Below, one piece after another: positions 1 through 8,044 of a DNA stretch of 64,000 nt. The number at the start of each line of letters is the position of its first letter. Within the stretch, counting starts at the first letter, position 1. The notes under the pieces are model-generated. The model saw only the letters and a list, made by a program, of their open reading frames with translations. It had not been told where the DNA came from and did not search any database. Source of the stretch: Mesobacillus jeotgali (lineage in GTDB: Bacteria > Bacillota > Bacilli > Bacillales > Cytobacillaceae); assembly GCF_031759225.1 (NCBI RefSeq), contig NZ_CP134494.1, positions 3,904,501-3,968,500 of the forward strand, written 5' to 3'. The translations under genes and the position numbers were made by a program.

Positions 1-119
1 GCCTGAAGGATATCGGCGATTTCCGGGTCGAACTGGCCTGCGCCTACCTTGAAAGGGTCCCATTTATTCAAAACATCTATTAATTTATAGCTAAGTTCTT
101 TCGATTCCAATTCAATCAC
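1..119 (-). CDS. yugE: DUF1871 family protein, YugE-like (partial)
   Basis: The first 39 or so codons are visible on the minus strand; the rest lies beyond the left edge. The peptide contains KLIDVLNKWDPF followed by EIADIL, which fits the small DUF1871/YugE family of unknown function. A GTG at 119 or a TTG at 110 could be the start; an AGGTG at 117-121 is the only ribosome-binding-like sequence and fits the TTG better. Finding it beside patB agrees with the B. subtilis yug region as I remember it. Family assignment rests on a short stretch. Confidence 0.6.
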   Translation of the reverse strand, partial: MIELESKELSYKLIDVLNKWDPFKVGAGQFDPEIADILQ

Positions 120-196
120 CTGATTATTTTTTAAAAATATTTTATCATAAAGTAAGAGTAGGATAAATTTTTCAAGGAGAAGGCGGTGCGTACATA

Positions 197-1366
197 GTGG
201 AAAGAATAAATTTTGACAAGGTAGTGGACAGGAACAATTCGCATTCAGTAAAGTGGGATGCGATTGATAAGGTTTTCGGCAAGGATGATGTTCTGCCAAT
301 GTGGGTTGCAGATATGGACTTCCATCCTCCAAAGGCAGTTACCGATGCACTGCAGGAGCGGATTGAACATGGTATATTTGGCTACACCTTTGTCCCGATG
401 TCTGTGACAGAAGCCATCCAGGATTGGATGAAAAAGCGCCATGATTGTGAATTCAAGAAATCATCGATCGTTTTCAGCGAAGGTGTCGTTCCATCAATCA
501 GCACGGCTATCCGCGCCTTTACGGAAAAAGGCGATAAGGTACTTGTTCATTCTCCCGTGTATACACCTTTTTTCAACATGGTCAAAAATAATGAACGCAC
601 CCTGCTGACTTCCAATTTATTGATTGAAAACGGACGATTCGAAATGGATTTTGCCGACTTTGAAGCCAAGCTGCAGGATGGCGTGAAAATGTTCATTCTC
701 TGCAACCCGCATAATCCTGGAGGCAGGGTCTGGACGCAGGATGAGCTGGAAAAGATCGGTGACCTGTGTGTGAAGTATGACGTTCTGATTGTTTCCGATG
801 AAATCCATTCAGATCTCGTGTTCAAGCCAAATGTCCATATTCCCATCGCCTCGATCAAAGAAGAGTTCAGGGAGATTACCACTACTTTCGTTGCGCCAAG
901 CAAAACCTTCAACCTGGCCGGGCTTCAGGCATCCGCTGCCCTCATCCCGAACAAGGAGCTGAAGGAAAGATTCAAAAAGGTCCAGGAGCAGCAAGGATTC
1001 TTCACTTTGAATGCCTTTGCGGTCGCCGGGATGGAAGCTGCCTACCGAGAAGGCGAAGAATGGCTGGAGCAGCTGCTTGACTACTTGGATGAGAATATGA
1101 AAATAGCAACAGATTTTATCGCCGAACACCTGCCAGTACTCAAGCCGATGAAAGCCGATGCGACTTACCTCCTGTGGATCGACTGCCGTGAGCTTGGCTT
1201 GAGCGACGAGGAAATCAAGGATCAACTGCTCGAAAAAGGCAAACTCGGACTGGAACCTGGTACGAAGTATGGCGAAGGCGGCGAAGGCTTCGTCCGGATG
1301 AATCTCGCCTGCCCGCGTGAAACCTTGAATGAAGGACTTGAAAGGCTGAAAAGGGCATTCAGCTAG
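197..1366 (+). CDS. patB: PatB/MalY-type PLP-dependent cystathionine beta-lyase (C-S lyase)
   Basis: Fold-type I aminotransferase-like enzyme of the MalY/PatB group, which cleaves the C-S bond of cystathionine or cysteine conjugates to release a thiol, pyruvate and ammonia in the cytoplasm. The 389-residue length is normal. PLWVADMDF-like text near residue 35 (LPMWVADMDF) is typical of the group, CNPHNPGGRVW gives the cofactor-contacting Asn, and the PLP lysine is K236 in PSKTFNLAG. The GTG start has a strong AAGGAGAAGG site about 13 bases upstream. A two-way hairpin terminator follows. In B. subtilis patB precedes kinB-kapB; here kinB is not present next to it. Confidence 0.9.
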   Translation: MERINFDKVVDRNNSHSVKWDAIDKVFGKDDVLPMWVADMDFHPPKAVTDALQERIEHGIFGYTFVPMSVTEAIQDWMKKRHDCEFKKSSIVFSEGVVPSISTAIRAFTEKGDKVLVHSPVYTPFFNMVKNNERTLLTSNLLIENGRFEMDFADFEAKLQDGVKMFILCNPHNPGGRVWTQDELEKIGDLCVKYDVLIVSDEIHSDLVFKPNVHIPIASIKEEFREITTTFVAPSKTFNLAGLQASAALIPNKELKERFKKVQEQQGFFTLNAFAVAGMEAAYREGEEWLEQLLDYLDENMKIATDFIAEHLPVLKPMKADATYLLWIDCRELGLSDEEIKDQLLEKGKLGLEPGTKYGEGGEGFVRMNLACPRETLNEGLERLKRAFS

Positions 1367-1383
1367 ACTTTTTGAAAGCAAGA

Positions 1384-1413
1384 ATGGAGCCGTCCCATTC
1401 GGGACAGCTCCAT
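1384..1413. terminator. Bidirectional terminator between patB and the convergent metallopeptidase-like gene
   Basis: Stem ATGGAGC + GTCCC pairs with GGGAC + GCTCCAT around an ATTC loop, with one-base internal bulges. T-run follows on the plus strand, A-rich sequence precedes. Confidence 0.85.
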
Positions 1414-1415
1414 TT

Positions 1416-1865
1416 TTATGCGCTCACTTCCAGCGCTTCGTAATATGGCTCTAAGGAATAGCTTATGATCGTGTCCATCAACGGGTGTAGATCTTGCGAA
1501 ATCAGCATGCGTGCGTAATCCCAGGCATTCCTCTCAATCTGGAGGGCAATCCTCTTCCTCAGCACATCATTGCCGGCTTCCTCCATCTTCTGGATCAGCT
1601 CCGCAAGTTCGCAATCCTCCGCATGCCCAATCTCATGAGCAAACACAATAGCAAGATAATCTTCAAATTGATCCATAGACGAAAAGACCTGCAGGCATTG
1701 CGCCTTGATCTCTTCAATATATAAAGTAATTGTATGACTTCCGAAATTATATTTCCCGCCCGCAAAACGGTCTCCCGGGAAAAAATCCTCAAGTTCCACT
1801 TTCACACTGCTGCCAGATTGAACAAGAATCTGATCGACAATCTTCTCTATCTGTAAGTTCTTCAA
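1416..1865 (-). CDS. ImmA/IrrE-like putative zinc metallopeptidase
   Basis: 149 residues with the zinc-protease motif HEIGH (H77, E78, H81) in a predicted helix, and acidic residues just after it (HAEDCELAE), as in M78/ImmA-IrrE-like proteins. No helix-turn-helix, signal peptide or membrane segment is visible, so it is likely cytoplasmic. The TTG start at 1865 has AGGGGT six bases upstream. It occupies the place where kinB might be expected between patB and kapB. Substrate is unknown; an antitoxin- or repressor-cleaving role would be a guess. No neighbouring HTH repressor was found. Confidence 0.6.
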   Translation of the reverse strand: MKNLQIEKIVDQILVQSGSSVKVELEDFFPGDRFAGGKYNFGSHTITLYIEEIKAQCLQVFSSMDQFEDYLAIVFAHEIGHAEDCELAELIQKMEEAGNDVLRKRIALQIERNAWDYARMLISQDLHPLMDTIISYSLEPYYEALEVSA

Positions 1866-2010
1866 TTTATACCCCTAACCTTAATTTAGAATATAAATTG
1901 TATTATAACGTTTTAGTAAAATAATGAAAACATGACTTTTACCCTGGTTTTGTTGTTGTTAAACCTGTTTTATAAATAATTTTGTTATATTCTGCCTCTG
2001 TCAAATAAGA

Positions 2011-2200
2011 CTGTTGATTTTCGTTCCAGGCACTTCGCTTTCCGCGGGGCTAGCGCTGAGCCTCCTCGGGCAAGCTCCTGCGGGGTCTCACCCGGCCTCC
2101 CGCAGGACATTGATTAGCTTCCACGAATCAGAGCCCACGCACGAGGGAAATGCGTTAGCATTTTCGGAGGAGTCTACGTGCCTTCCACTACAATCAACAG
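2011..2200. repeat. Dispersed palindromic repeat, family A, long copy
   Basis: Starts CTGTTGATT and ends AATCAACAG, an exact 9-bp inverted end pair. It shares GCTTTCCGCGGGGC, TGCGGGGTCTCAC and GGAGTCTACG-GCCTTCCACT with the copy at 33086-33221, but carries about 54 extra bases (roughly 2110-2163). GC-rich against an AT-rich intergenic background. A 68-codon open frame across it has no ribosome site and is not considered a gene. The rest of 1866-2323 is AT-rich with no other recognisable feature. Confidence 0.85.
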
Positions 2201-2323
2201 GATGTAAAAATCAGCATTAGCTTCACAGAGCCATATATTTAATTTTAATTAGTCAATTAAACTTTGGATACCTCGAAATCCTTTTGGAACCTAAAAATCT
2301 TTCCAATTATTTACCCAAAAAAA

Positions 2324-2346
2324 AACAGCCAATAATATTAGCTGTT
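2324..2346 (-). terminator. Terminator of the small membrane protein gene
   Basis: On the minus strand AACAGC / GCTGTT hairpin with an AT-rich loop followed by nine T. It overlaps the last codons of the gene ending at 2338. Confidence 0.7.
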
Positions 2347-2550
2347 CTCCTTGGTATCATTCATTTGCTTCATGATTGCCTGCTCGTGTTCCTTTGCTTT
2401 CTTCGCTTCCCTTTTTGAAACTTTGATGATGTATCTCATCGTCAGGACAGCACCGATCAGGAAAACGAGTGACGTGATCGCGGCCGGGATATATTCTGTC
2501 TTGTCTTCCGGAAAATATAAAAATAATGAGATGACAAACCACTTACTCAT
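2338..2550 (-). CDS. Small single-pass membrane protein, unknown function
   Basis: About 70 residues from ATG 2550, chosen because AAAGGAAG lies at proper distance (an ATG two codons earlier sits directly on that site). One hydrophobic segment (about 22-42, AITSLVFLIGAVLTMRYII) is followed by a highly charged Lys/Glu-rich tail (KREAKKAKEHEQ), so the tail is probably cytoplasmic. I do not recognise a family. It lies downstream of the cyclophilin gene start region and ends at its own terminator. Confidence 0.6.
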   Translation of the reverse strand: MSKWFVISLFLYFPEDKTEYIPAAITSLVFLIGAVLTMRYIIKVSKREAKKAKEHEQAIMKQMNDTKENS

Positions 2551-2623
2551 TCTCATCTTCCTTTCTTCAGCTCTCCAAACATTATATCAAGGTTTGGATT
2601 TACGTCCAACCGCAAACAACTTC

Positions 2624-3346
2624 CTATTCCAACACATTGATTTTTTCGATGACGACGTCTTCCTCTGGCTTGTCCCCAGCGCCAGTTGGAGCAGCGGCAA
2701 TTTTATCAACAACATCCATTCCCTCGACTACCTGGCCGAATACAGTGTGCCTGCCATCAAGGTGAGGGGTGCCGCCATTTTCATACATCTTCAGGACTTC
2801 TTCAGGATAACCTGCCTGCTTCATCTGCTCAGGCAAACTAGCATCCAGCCCCTTGTTTTGGACGATGAAGAATTGGCTGCCATTCGTGTTCGGACCCGAG
2901 TTGGCCATTGATAATGCTCCACGGATGTTGAAAAGCTGCTTGGAGAATTCGTCTTCGAACGGTTCCCCGTAAATGCTTTCGCCGCCCATTCCGGTTCCAT
3001 CAGGGTCTCCCCCCTGAATCATGAAGCCATCGATCACTCGGTGGAATGTGACTCCTTCATAGTAGCCCTCTTCGCTGTGCTTAATAAAATTCTCTACCGC
3101 TTTTGGAGCTTGCTCAGGGAAAAGCTTGATTTTAACAGTTCCCATGGACGTGACCATTTCCACAAGCCTCTCACCATCCTGGACCTCTGCTGTCGCTTGC
3201 GGATAATCGAGATCTTCCTCGACAGCTTGTCCAGCATTCGTCTTGTCCTCGTTCGGCTTGTCTGCTTCCTGCTTTTCGTCAGCGCTGCCGCAGCCAGCGA
3301 GGACTAGCATCATTGCAAAAAGTACTGCCAATATTTTTTTAGTCAT
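2624..3346 (-). CDS. Cyclophilin-type peptidyl-prolyl isomerase lipoprotein
   Basis: Signal peptide of about 20 residues ends in a lipobox (LVLAGC), so the mature protein is anchored on the outer face of the membrane. A low-complexity linker rich in Glu, Asp and Lys follows, then a cyclophilin domain with [28 protein letters not shown] and [14 protein letters not shown], all standard active-site segments. It should catalyse proline isomerisation of secreted proteins. Start ATG 3346 is preceded by GGAGGG at eight bases; the longer frame would start on a GTG inside that site. Extracellular cyclophilin lipoproteins occur in several Bacillaceae. Confidence 0.88.
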   Translation of the reverse strand: MTKKILAVLFAMMLVLAGCGSADEKQEADKPNEDKTNAGQAVEEDLDYPQATAEVQDGERLVEMVTSMGTVKIKLFPEQAPKAVENFIKHSEEGYYEGVTFHRVIDGFMIQGGDPDGTGMGGESIYGEPFEDEFSKQLFNIRGALSMANSGPNTNGSQFFIVQNKGLDASLPEQMKQAGYPEEVLKMYENGGTPHLDGRHTVFGQVVEGMDVVDKIAAAPTGAGDKPEEDVVIEKINVLE

Positions 3347-3452
3347 TGTATGTATCCCTCCTATAGTCACTTTAAACGATTACAAAATGTTTTGCATCTG
3401 TCTTTTTTGCTATAATATAAGAAATTATCACGAACCCGAAAGGAGCTTCAAC

Positions 3453-3833
3453 ATGGCTGAATTAAACATTGGCGATCAAGTTACCGCCATTTATAAAACC
3501 GGCAAATACATAGGCGAAATCACGGAACGCCGTCCACAGCACTATCTTGTCCGCGTATTGGCTGTCGCAAAACATCCTATGCAGGGAGACCTCCATAATC
3601 CGAAGGACGCAGGTGTTGGTTTTTTCCATGAAAGAAAAGCACTGTCCTTCCGCGAACAGGCCAACATCCCGGAAAAAATGGTCAAGCCATTCGAGGGCGA
3701 AATCCCTGATTACCTCGACTCCTTAAAAGAAGCGACTAGCAAGCTGCGTGCCGAACTTGAAGGCGATGATTCTGCCTGGGCACAGCAAAGCCTGAGAAAC
3801 CTAGAGTCTTTGGAAAAAGATTATTTTAAATAA
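3453..3833 (+). CDS. kapB: Kinase-associated lipoprotein B homologue KapB
   Basis: 126 residues from ATG 3453 (AAAGGAG eight bases before it). The sequence begins AELNIGDQVTAIYKTGKYIG and matches the small beta-rich KapB family. In B. subtilis kapB forms an operon with the sporulation sensor kinase kinB and is needed for its function. Here no kinB precedes it: the upstream gene is a divergent cyclophilin. No signal peptide or lipobox is seen, so the lipoprotein label is historical. It faces kapD across a shared terminator. Confidence 0.85.
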   Translation: MAELNIGDQVTAIYKTGKYIGEITERRPQHYLVRVLAVAKHPMQGDLHNPKDAGVGFFHERKALSFREQANIPEKMVKPFEGEIPDYLDSLKEATSKLRAELEGDDSAWAQQSLRNLESLEKDYFK

Positions 3834-3875
3834 GGGTCATTTTGTATTCAACCAAAAACAGCACAGACGCAAAAA

Positions 3876-3900
3876 GCCAGATTGTTCATTCCAATCTGGC
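3876..3900. terminator. Bidirectional terminator between kapB and kapD
   Basis: GCCAGATTG / CAATCTGGC nine-pair stem, TTCATTC loop, followed by TTTTTT on the plus strand and preceded by AAAAA (T-run on the minus strand). Confidence 0.9.
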
Positions 3901-3904
3901 TTTT

Positions 3905-4528
3905 TTATGCGAATTTATTGAGCAGTTTGGAAAAATCGACCATATCCCCAATTGTTGCGGGTTCGGGTCTCTGAAGATATTGTTTGTCTTTTTCGACGAG
4001 CTTGTAAATATGGTAGGTCGTCAATGCATCATCAAGAGCGCGGTGGTGTTTGCCTGTGCCTTCCCTGCCATACTCCTGCACGGCCTTCCATAGACCTGTT
4101 TGATTCTGGTCGCCGAAGAAACGCTTGTATTCCATCGAAAGATCGATTTGCTTTCCCGGCAGCGGAAATCCCACGGTCGCTTGCTGGCAATTTTGCTGCA
4201 AGACCTTCATGTCCATATTGCCCCAGGTGACAATCTGGCAATTCTTGTTCCCACCCATTGACTTAAGCTTATCAACCAAAGCCTTGAAAGTAATGCCTGA
4301 ATTCACCTGCTCTTGAGTGATGTTCAGGAACGAGCGGCAGCGTTCTGTCAAAATGGGAAAACGCAGCGGCCGAACATAAGATGAGAATTGTTCAACCACC
4401 TTGCCATTCTCGACGAGGACAGCGCCAGCTTCAATGATTTCAGGATAAAAGCCCTTTCTTCTGCTGTTCCGGTCAGGCATCGTAAACTCAAAATCAATAA
4501 ATAATGTTGTCCTTTCTTTTTCGCTCAT
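3905..4528 (-). CDS. kapD: KapD, DEDDh 3'-5' exonuclease-like inhibitor of the KinA pathway
   Basis: 207 residues with an exonuclease fold: first acidic pair in FIDFEF (D12, E14) and the closing motif HHRALDDA (His plus Asp). In B. subtilis KapD inhibits the KinA route to sporulation, and the family belongs to the DnaQ-like nucleases; catalysis is inferred from conserved residues. It is convergent with kapB, as in B. subtilis. ATG start preceded by GGGGAAG. Confidence 0.85.
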   Translation of the reverse strand: MSEKERTTLFIDFEFTMPDRNSRRKGFYPEIIEAGAVLVENGKVVEQFSSYVRPLRFPILTERCRSFLNITQEQVNSGITFKALVDKLKSMGGNKNCQIVTWGNMDMKVLQQNCQQATVGFPLPGKQIDLSMEYKRFFGDQNQTGLWKAVQEYGREGTGKHHRALDDALTTYHIYKLVEKDKQYLQRPEPATIGDMVDFSKLLNKFA

Positions 4529-4629
4529 GCTTCCCCAACTTTCTGAAAAGCCAGTAGTTGTATGTAACCAGTATATGCTTTTCGGTCGATTATTTTATCT
4601 ATTATAGCATGTTTTTTAATAAATTTTTA

Positions 4630-4644
4630 AATTTTCTGCAATTT
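4630..4644. promoter_or_regulatory. Weak CodY-box-like sequence between kapD and pbpD
   Basis: AATTTTCTGCAATTT differs at two positions from the CodY consensus AATTTTCWGAAAATT. It lies about 100 bases from both divergent genes in AT-rich DNA, where chance matches are common. Confidence 0.25.
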
Positions 4645-4750
4645 ATATCCAGCATTTTTTCAACTTGAAAAAGAAAGTAAATCTCCTCTCATTCGTTCCG
4701 ATATTATGATGAGTGACAAAAAAACAAATTGAATGCAGAAAGGAATTGCC

Positions 4751-6568
4751 GTGAGGATTATAACAGGCTATCTTTTGATACTACTATTGATCCCTGCGTT
4801 TATTGCAGTTGTGATTTTAACCTATACAGAAGCGGGAAATGCGGTAAGCATAAGCAAAACCCTTGATGAAAAAATCGATCTAACGGAGACGAAGCTTTCA
4901 CAGACGAGTTTGATCCTTGCCAATAACGGCGAAGTCATTTCAGAGATCCATCGTCCAATGAACAGGAGCTATGCTGCCGGGCATGAAATCCCTGATTTTA
5001 TAAAAGAGGTATTCATTGTTTCTGAGGACCGGAATTTTGAAAAGCATCCCGGTTTTGACTTGCCGGCAATTGGCCGCGCGCTCGCGATCAATATTCACTC
5101 AGACGACATTGAACAAGGCGCGAGCACCATTACCCAGCAGCTGGCGCGGAACCAGTACCTGAACCATCACAAATCCTATAACCGCAAGCTGAGTGAAGTT
5201 TTATATGCATACCAGCTGGAGAAGACCTTTACCAAGCCGGAAATTCTCGAACAATACATGAATGCGATTTATTTTCACAATAATGCATATGGGATTAAGG
5301 CTGCAGCGGACTTTTATTTTAAAAAAGCCCCTTTGGACCTGTCACAGGCCGAACAGGCTTTCCTTGCTGCGATTCCTAATAATCCGTCCTATTATGACCC
5401 GATCGAGCATTTCGACCGGGCGAAAAAACGCCAGGAACGGCTTCTCGACCAGCTTGCACAACACGGAAAAATCAAACCTGAAACAGCCGAAAATCTAAAG
5501 AAAGAACCTATCACCCTTAAAGTCGATTCCAGAAAAAATTCATACCCGGATTATTCTTCATATGCTCTACACGAGCTGAGGGAACTGGTTTCCGAACAGG
5601 AAAATCTTGATGACAACGAGGAACTAACAACAAGGGTGGAAGAATTGCTGCGTTCAGGGGTGACTATCCATTCAAATCTGGATATTGTACTGCAAAAACA
5701 GGCAGTCCAGGCTGTTGAATCCCGTCTCCCAGATGCAACGGTTCAAGGTGCTGCCGTGGTGATCAACCATGAAACAGGCCAGATTGTGGCGGTCTCAGGA
5801 GGGAAGGGTTATCAGAGCGGTGACTTCCACCGCGCATACCAGGCCTTTCGCCAGCCAGGCTCTTCAATCAAGCCATTGCTTGTATATGCACCTTATTTTG
5901 AAAGATTCGAAGCAAACAAAGATTTTCCAATCAACGCCGGTCCTCTTTGCATCAAGGGTTATTGCCCAAGGAACTACGGGGGATCAAACTACGGAATGGT
6001 CACCCTAGAAAAGGCATTCATCCATTCCTACAATACACCGGCAATTCGGATATTCCAGCAGGTTGGCGTGGATGAAGCCTTCAGTGACCTGGCACCTTTT
6101 AAACTAAAAAAAGTAACAACACAGGACCATGTGCTGGCCGCGGCAGTTGGCGGATTCACGACCGGGGTTAGTCCACTTGAAATGACTTCAGCTTATACAG
6201 TTTTCAGCAATAAAGGCCTATATCTTAAACCACGGGCAATCTCCAAGGTAACAGGGGCGGATGGAGAGGTTCTTTATAGATGGAATGACGAGCCAGTACA
6301 GGCATGGAATCCAAGCACCGCTGAAAAAGTCCGCAGCCTGATGCAAAAGACGGTTACCACCGGGACAGCAAGAAAAGCAGCTGGTGCAGGACTTGGAGCT
6401 GGCGGCAAGACTGGCACAACCAATGACTTCAAAGATTTTTGGTTCATCGGCTTCAACGGCCCTTACACAGCAGGAGTATGGATCGGCAAAGACAAGCCGG
6501 AAAGCATGGAATATATCAACCATCAGTCGCCGCATCTATTAATTTGGCGCGATATCATGAAAAAATAA
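4751..6568 (+). CDS. pbpD: Class A penicillin-binding protein (PBP4-type)
   Basis: Bifunctional peptidoglycan synthase: one N-terminal membrane helix, a GT51 glycosyltransferase domain (catalytic Glu in VSEDRNFEKHPG, and GASTITQQLARN) and a C-terminal transpeptidase with SSIK (S371), SYN (S426) and KTGT (K553), numbered from GTG 4751. That GTG is preferred because AAAGGA lies six bases upstream, whereas the ATG at 4733 has no ribosome site. About 605 residues, close to B. subtilis PbpD, which also lies next to kapD. It acts at the outer face of the membrane in cell-wall synthesis. Confidence 0.9.
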   Translation: MRIITGYLLILLLIPAFIAVVILTYTEAGNAVSISKTLDEKIDLTETKLSQTSLILANNGEVISEIHRPMNRSYAAGHEIPDFIKEVFIVSEDRNFEKHPGFDLPAIGRALAINIHSDDIEQGASTITQQLARNQYLNHHKSYNRKLSEVLYAYQLEKTFTKPEILEQYMNAIYFHNNAYGIKAAADFYFKKAPLDLSQAEQAFLAAIPNNPSYYDPIEHFDRAKKRQERLLDQLAQHGKIKPETAENLKKEPITLKVDSRKNSYPDYSSYALHELRELVSEQENLDDNEELTTRVEELLRSGVTIHSNLDIVLQKQAVQAVESRLPDATVQGAAVVINHETGQIVAVSGGKGYQSGDFHRAYQAFRQPGSSIKPLLVYAPYFERFEANKDFPINAGPLCIKGYCPRNYGGSNYGMVTLEKAFIHSYNTPAIRIFQQVGVDEAFSDLAPFKLKKVTTQDHVLAAAVGGFTTGVSPLEMTSAYTVFSNKGLYLKPRAISKVTGADGEVLYRWNDEPVQAWNPSTAEKVRSLMQKTVTTGTARKAAGAGLGAGGKTGTTNDFKDFWFIGFNGPYTAGVWIGKDKPESMEYINHQSPHLLIWRDIMKK

Positions 6569-6595
6569 ACCGGGCAGAAAAATTTCCGCCCGGTT
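6568..6595 (+). terminator. pbpD terminator
   Basis: AACCGGGC / GCCCGGTT eight-pair stem directly at the stop codon, 12-base loop; followed by TCATCG, so the T-run is poor. Confidence 0.7.
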
Positions 6596-6610
6596 CATCG
6601 TAAATCACCC

Positions 6611-6840
6611 GTCATCATTTTTATGACGGACACTTTTGTCTCTCTCATCCATTTCTGTCCGTCATCATGCCTATGATGGACACTTTTTTACTTCTCTTTT
6701 CTATTTCTGTCCGTCATCACGTCTATGATGGACACTTTTTTACTTCTCTTTTCTATTTCTGTCCGTCATCACGTCTATGATGCATTTTTTCCCTGCTCTT
6801 ATTTATTCCTGTCTGTCATCTTCCTTTGGACGGGCATAAC
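6611..6840. repeat. Five-unit array of 50-52 bp hairpin repeats
   Basis: GTCATC cores begin at 6611, 6661, 6713, 6765 and 6815 (steps 50, 52, 52, 50). The inner units contain GTCCGTCATCA and TGATGGAC, giving an imperfect dyad followed by ACTTTTTT and then CTTCTCTTTTCTATTTC. Each unit therefore resembles a small terminator. It fills the convergent gap between pbpD and yufK. Confidence 0.85.
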
Positions 6841-6867
6841 CGGGGGTAAAGAACTGCAATTAACGTT

Positions 6868-7425
6868 CTAAATCGGTAAGCTTGCGAGCAGGCTGTTATA
6901 TACTTTTACCGCGAGATACATTACGCCAAGTACGAGGGTACTCCAGAGGATGACCTGGAAGAATACTGTTCCGATAATGCCGGCAAATGTAAGATTAGGG
7001 CTGATTTTATAGACGAAATAAATGAAATAGACCAATGTAGCCAATAAAAATATCGAGCCGATCCCGGTGAAACTAAAGAAGCTGGCCAGTGCTGCAATCC
7101 CGCCAACAAAATAAATAACAGAGCCTTTGCGAATCAATTTCAGGCTTTCACCTTCGTGATCCCTCGAAAATAATAAGAGGCTGACCTCATTGATTGTATC
7201 GGCAATCAGCTTCAGAGCTGCGAACACCATGAAATACACCACCATCAGCAATGCCAGCAGTGATAGCTTAATTCCTGTGTCTGAAAAGAATTCCAGCATG
7301 CCATCATAAATCCCGGCATTTTTTAGGATGGAGACTAACTCGATTTCAGTCCTTAGTGACAGGGCCAGACTGAACATAATGATCGACAGCAATGGGAAGT
7401 AGCTTGTTAGGTAAGGGTTTCTCAT
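6868..7425 (-). CDS. yufK: YufK-like integral membrane protein (DUF5366)
   Basis: 185 residues with four or five hydrophobic segments (about 8-26, 52-78, 101-122, 124-142, 150-175) and an N-terminus beginning RNPYLTSYFPLL. Length, topology and position between pbpD and mrp match B. subtilis YufK as I recall it. No catalytic motif is visible; function unknown. Confidence 0.65.
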   Translation of the reverse strand: MRNPYLTSYFPLLSIIMFSLALSLRTEIELVSILKNAGIYDGMLEFFSDTGIKLSLLALLMVVYFMVFAALKLIADTINEVSLLLFSRDHEGESLKLIRKGSVIYFVGGIAALASFFSFTGIGSIFLLATLVYFIYFVYKISPNLTFAGIIGTVFFQVILWSTLVLGVMYLAVKVYNSLLASLPI

Positions 7426-7624
7426 ATAAACGATTCACTCAATTCTTTCATTTCCTGTTTATCATTATGAAAGAAATGACGGGGACCGGCAACAATAATA
7501 TGAAATGCAAAACACCGCAAGAAGCAACTGACAGAAAAACTCTCCAAAGAAAAAAAGCCCCTTTGCAGGAACTTTAATTTTTATTGAAACCTTTTTGCGT
7601 CTCGTCCGTATAAAAAGGTTGGTG

Positions 7625-7828
7625 TTACTGTGGAACAATCCGGACGTATTCTCTTGAACCGAACGGTACATAAGTCGCTGTTTCAACCTCGTCCAAATCT
7701 GATTGCTGGATTTTCAGCACCCCAGGACCTTTATTTGACAATTCTTTTTCATCCATACGATCAAGAAACATAAACCCCGTGAACAAACTCAGGAATATCC
7801 CAACGCATACAATCAGCTTTCGGGCCAT
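7625..7828 (-). CDS. Small exported or membrane-anchored protein, unknown
   Basis: 67 residues: an N-terminal hydrophobic segment (LIVCVGIFLSLFTGFMFL) after MARK, then a short acidic hydrophilic part ending YVPFGSREYVRIVPQ. The stretch reads as an uncleaved signal anchor with an extracellular tail. GGGGGGA lies about eight bases before the ATG. No family recognised. Confidence 0.55.
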   Translation of the reverse strand: MARKLIVCVGIFLSLFTGFMFLDRMDEKELSNKGPGVLKIQQSDLDEVETATYVPFGSREYVRIVPQ

Positions 7829-7941
7829 GGCTATCCCCCCTATTCACTGTTAGTATGCAAAAAGAACCATGTTTTTATTCAGCAATGGATAAAACCTTGA
7901 TTCTTCAAGGTCGATGACATGCATCCCCAACTTTTTTACGA

Positions 7942-7947
7942 TATAAT
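7942..7947 (+). promoter_or_regulatory. Candidate -10 element for the mrp operon
   Basis: TATAAT about 100 bases before mrpA; the -35 region (near CATGCA) is weak. A second TATAAT lies at 7997-8002. Either could serve; neither has a convincing -35 box. Confidence 0.3.
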
Positions 7948-8044
7948 TTTCACATCAGTGGGTTGAGGGCATGAACTAGGTTTATTTGGCAAAAAATATA
8001 ATGTTAAGCCATGAATACGGAATTAAATAAGGAGGTATTATCTT

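Noticed and set aside
2014..2220. 68-codon plus-strand open frame
   Set aside because: It lies in the family A repeat, has no ribosome site and shares its sequence with non-coding DNA inside the IS.
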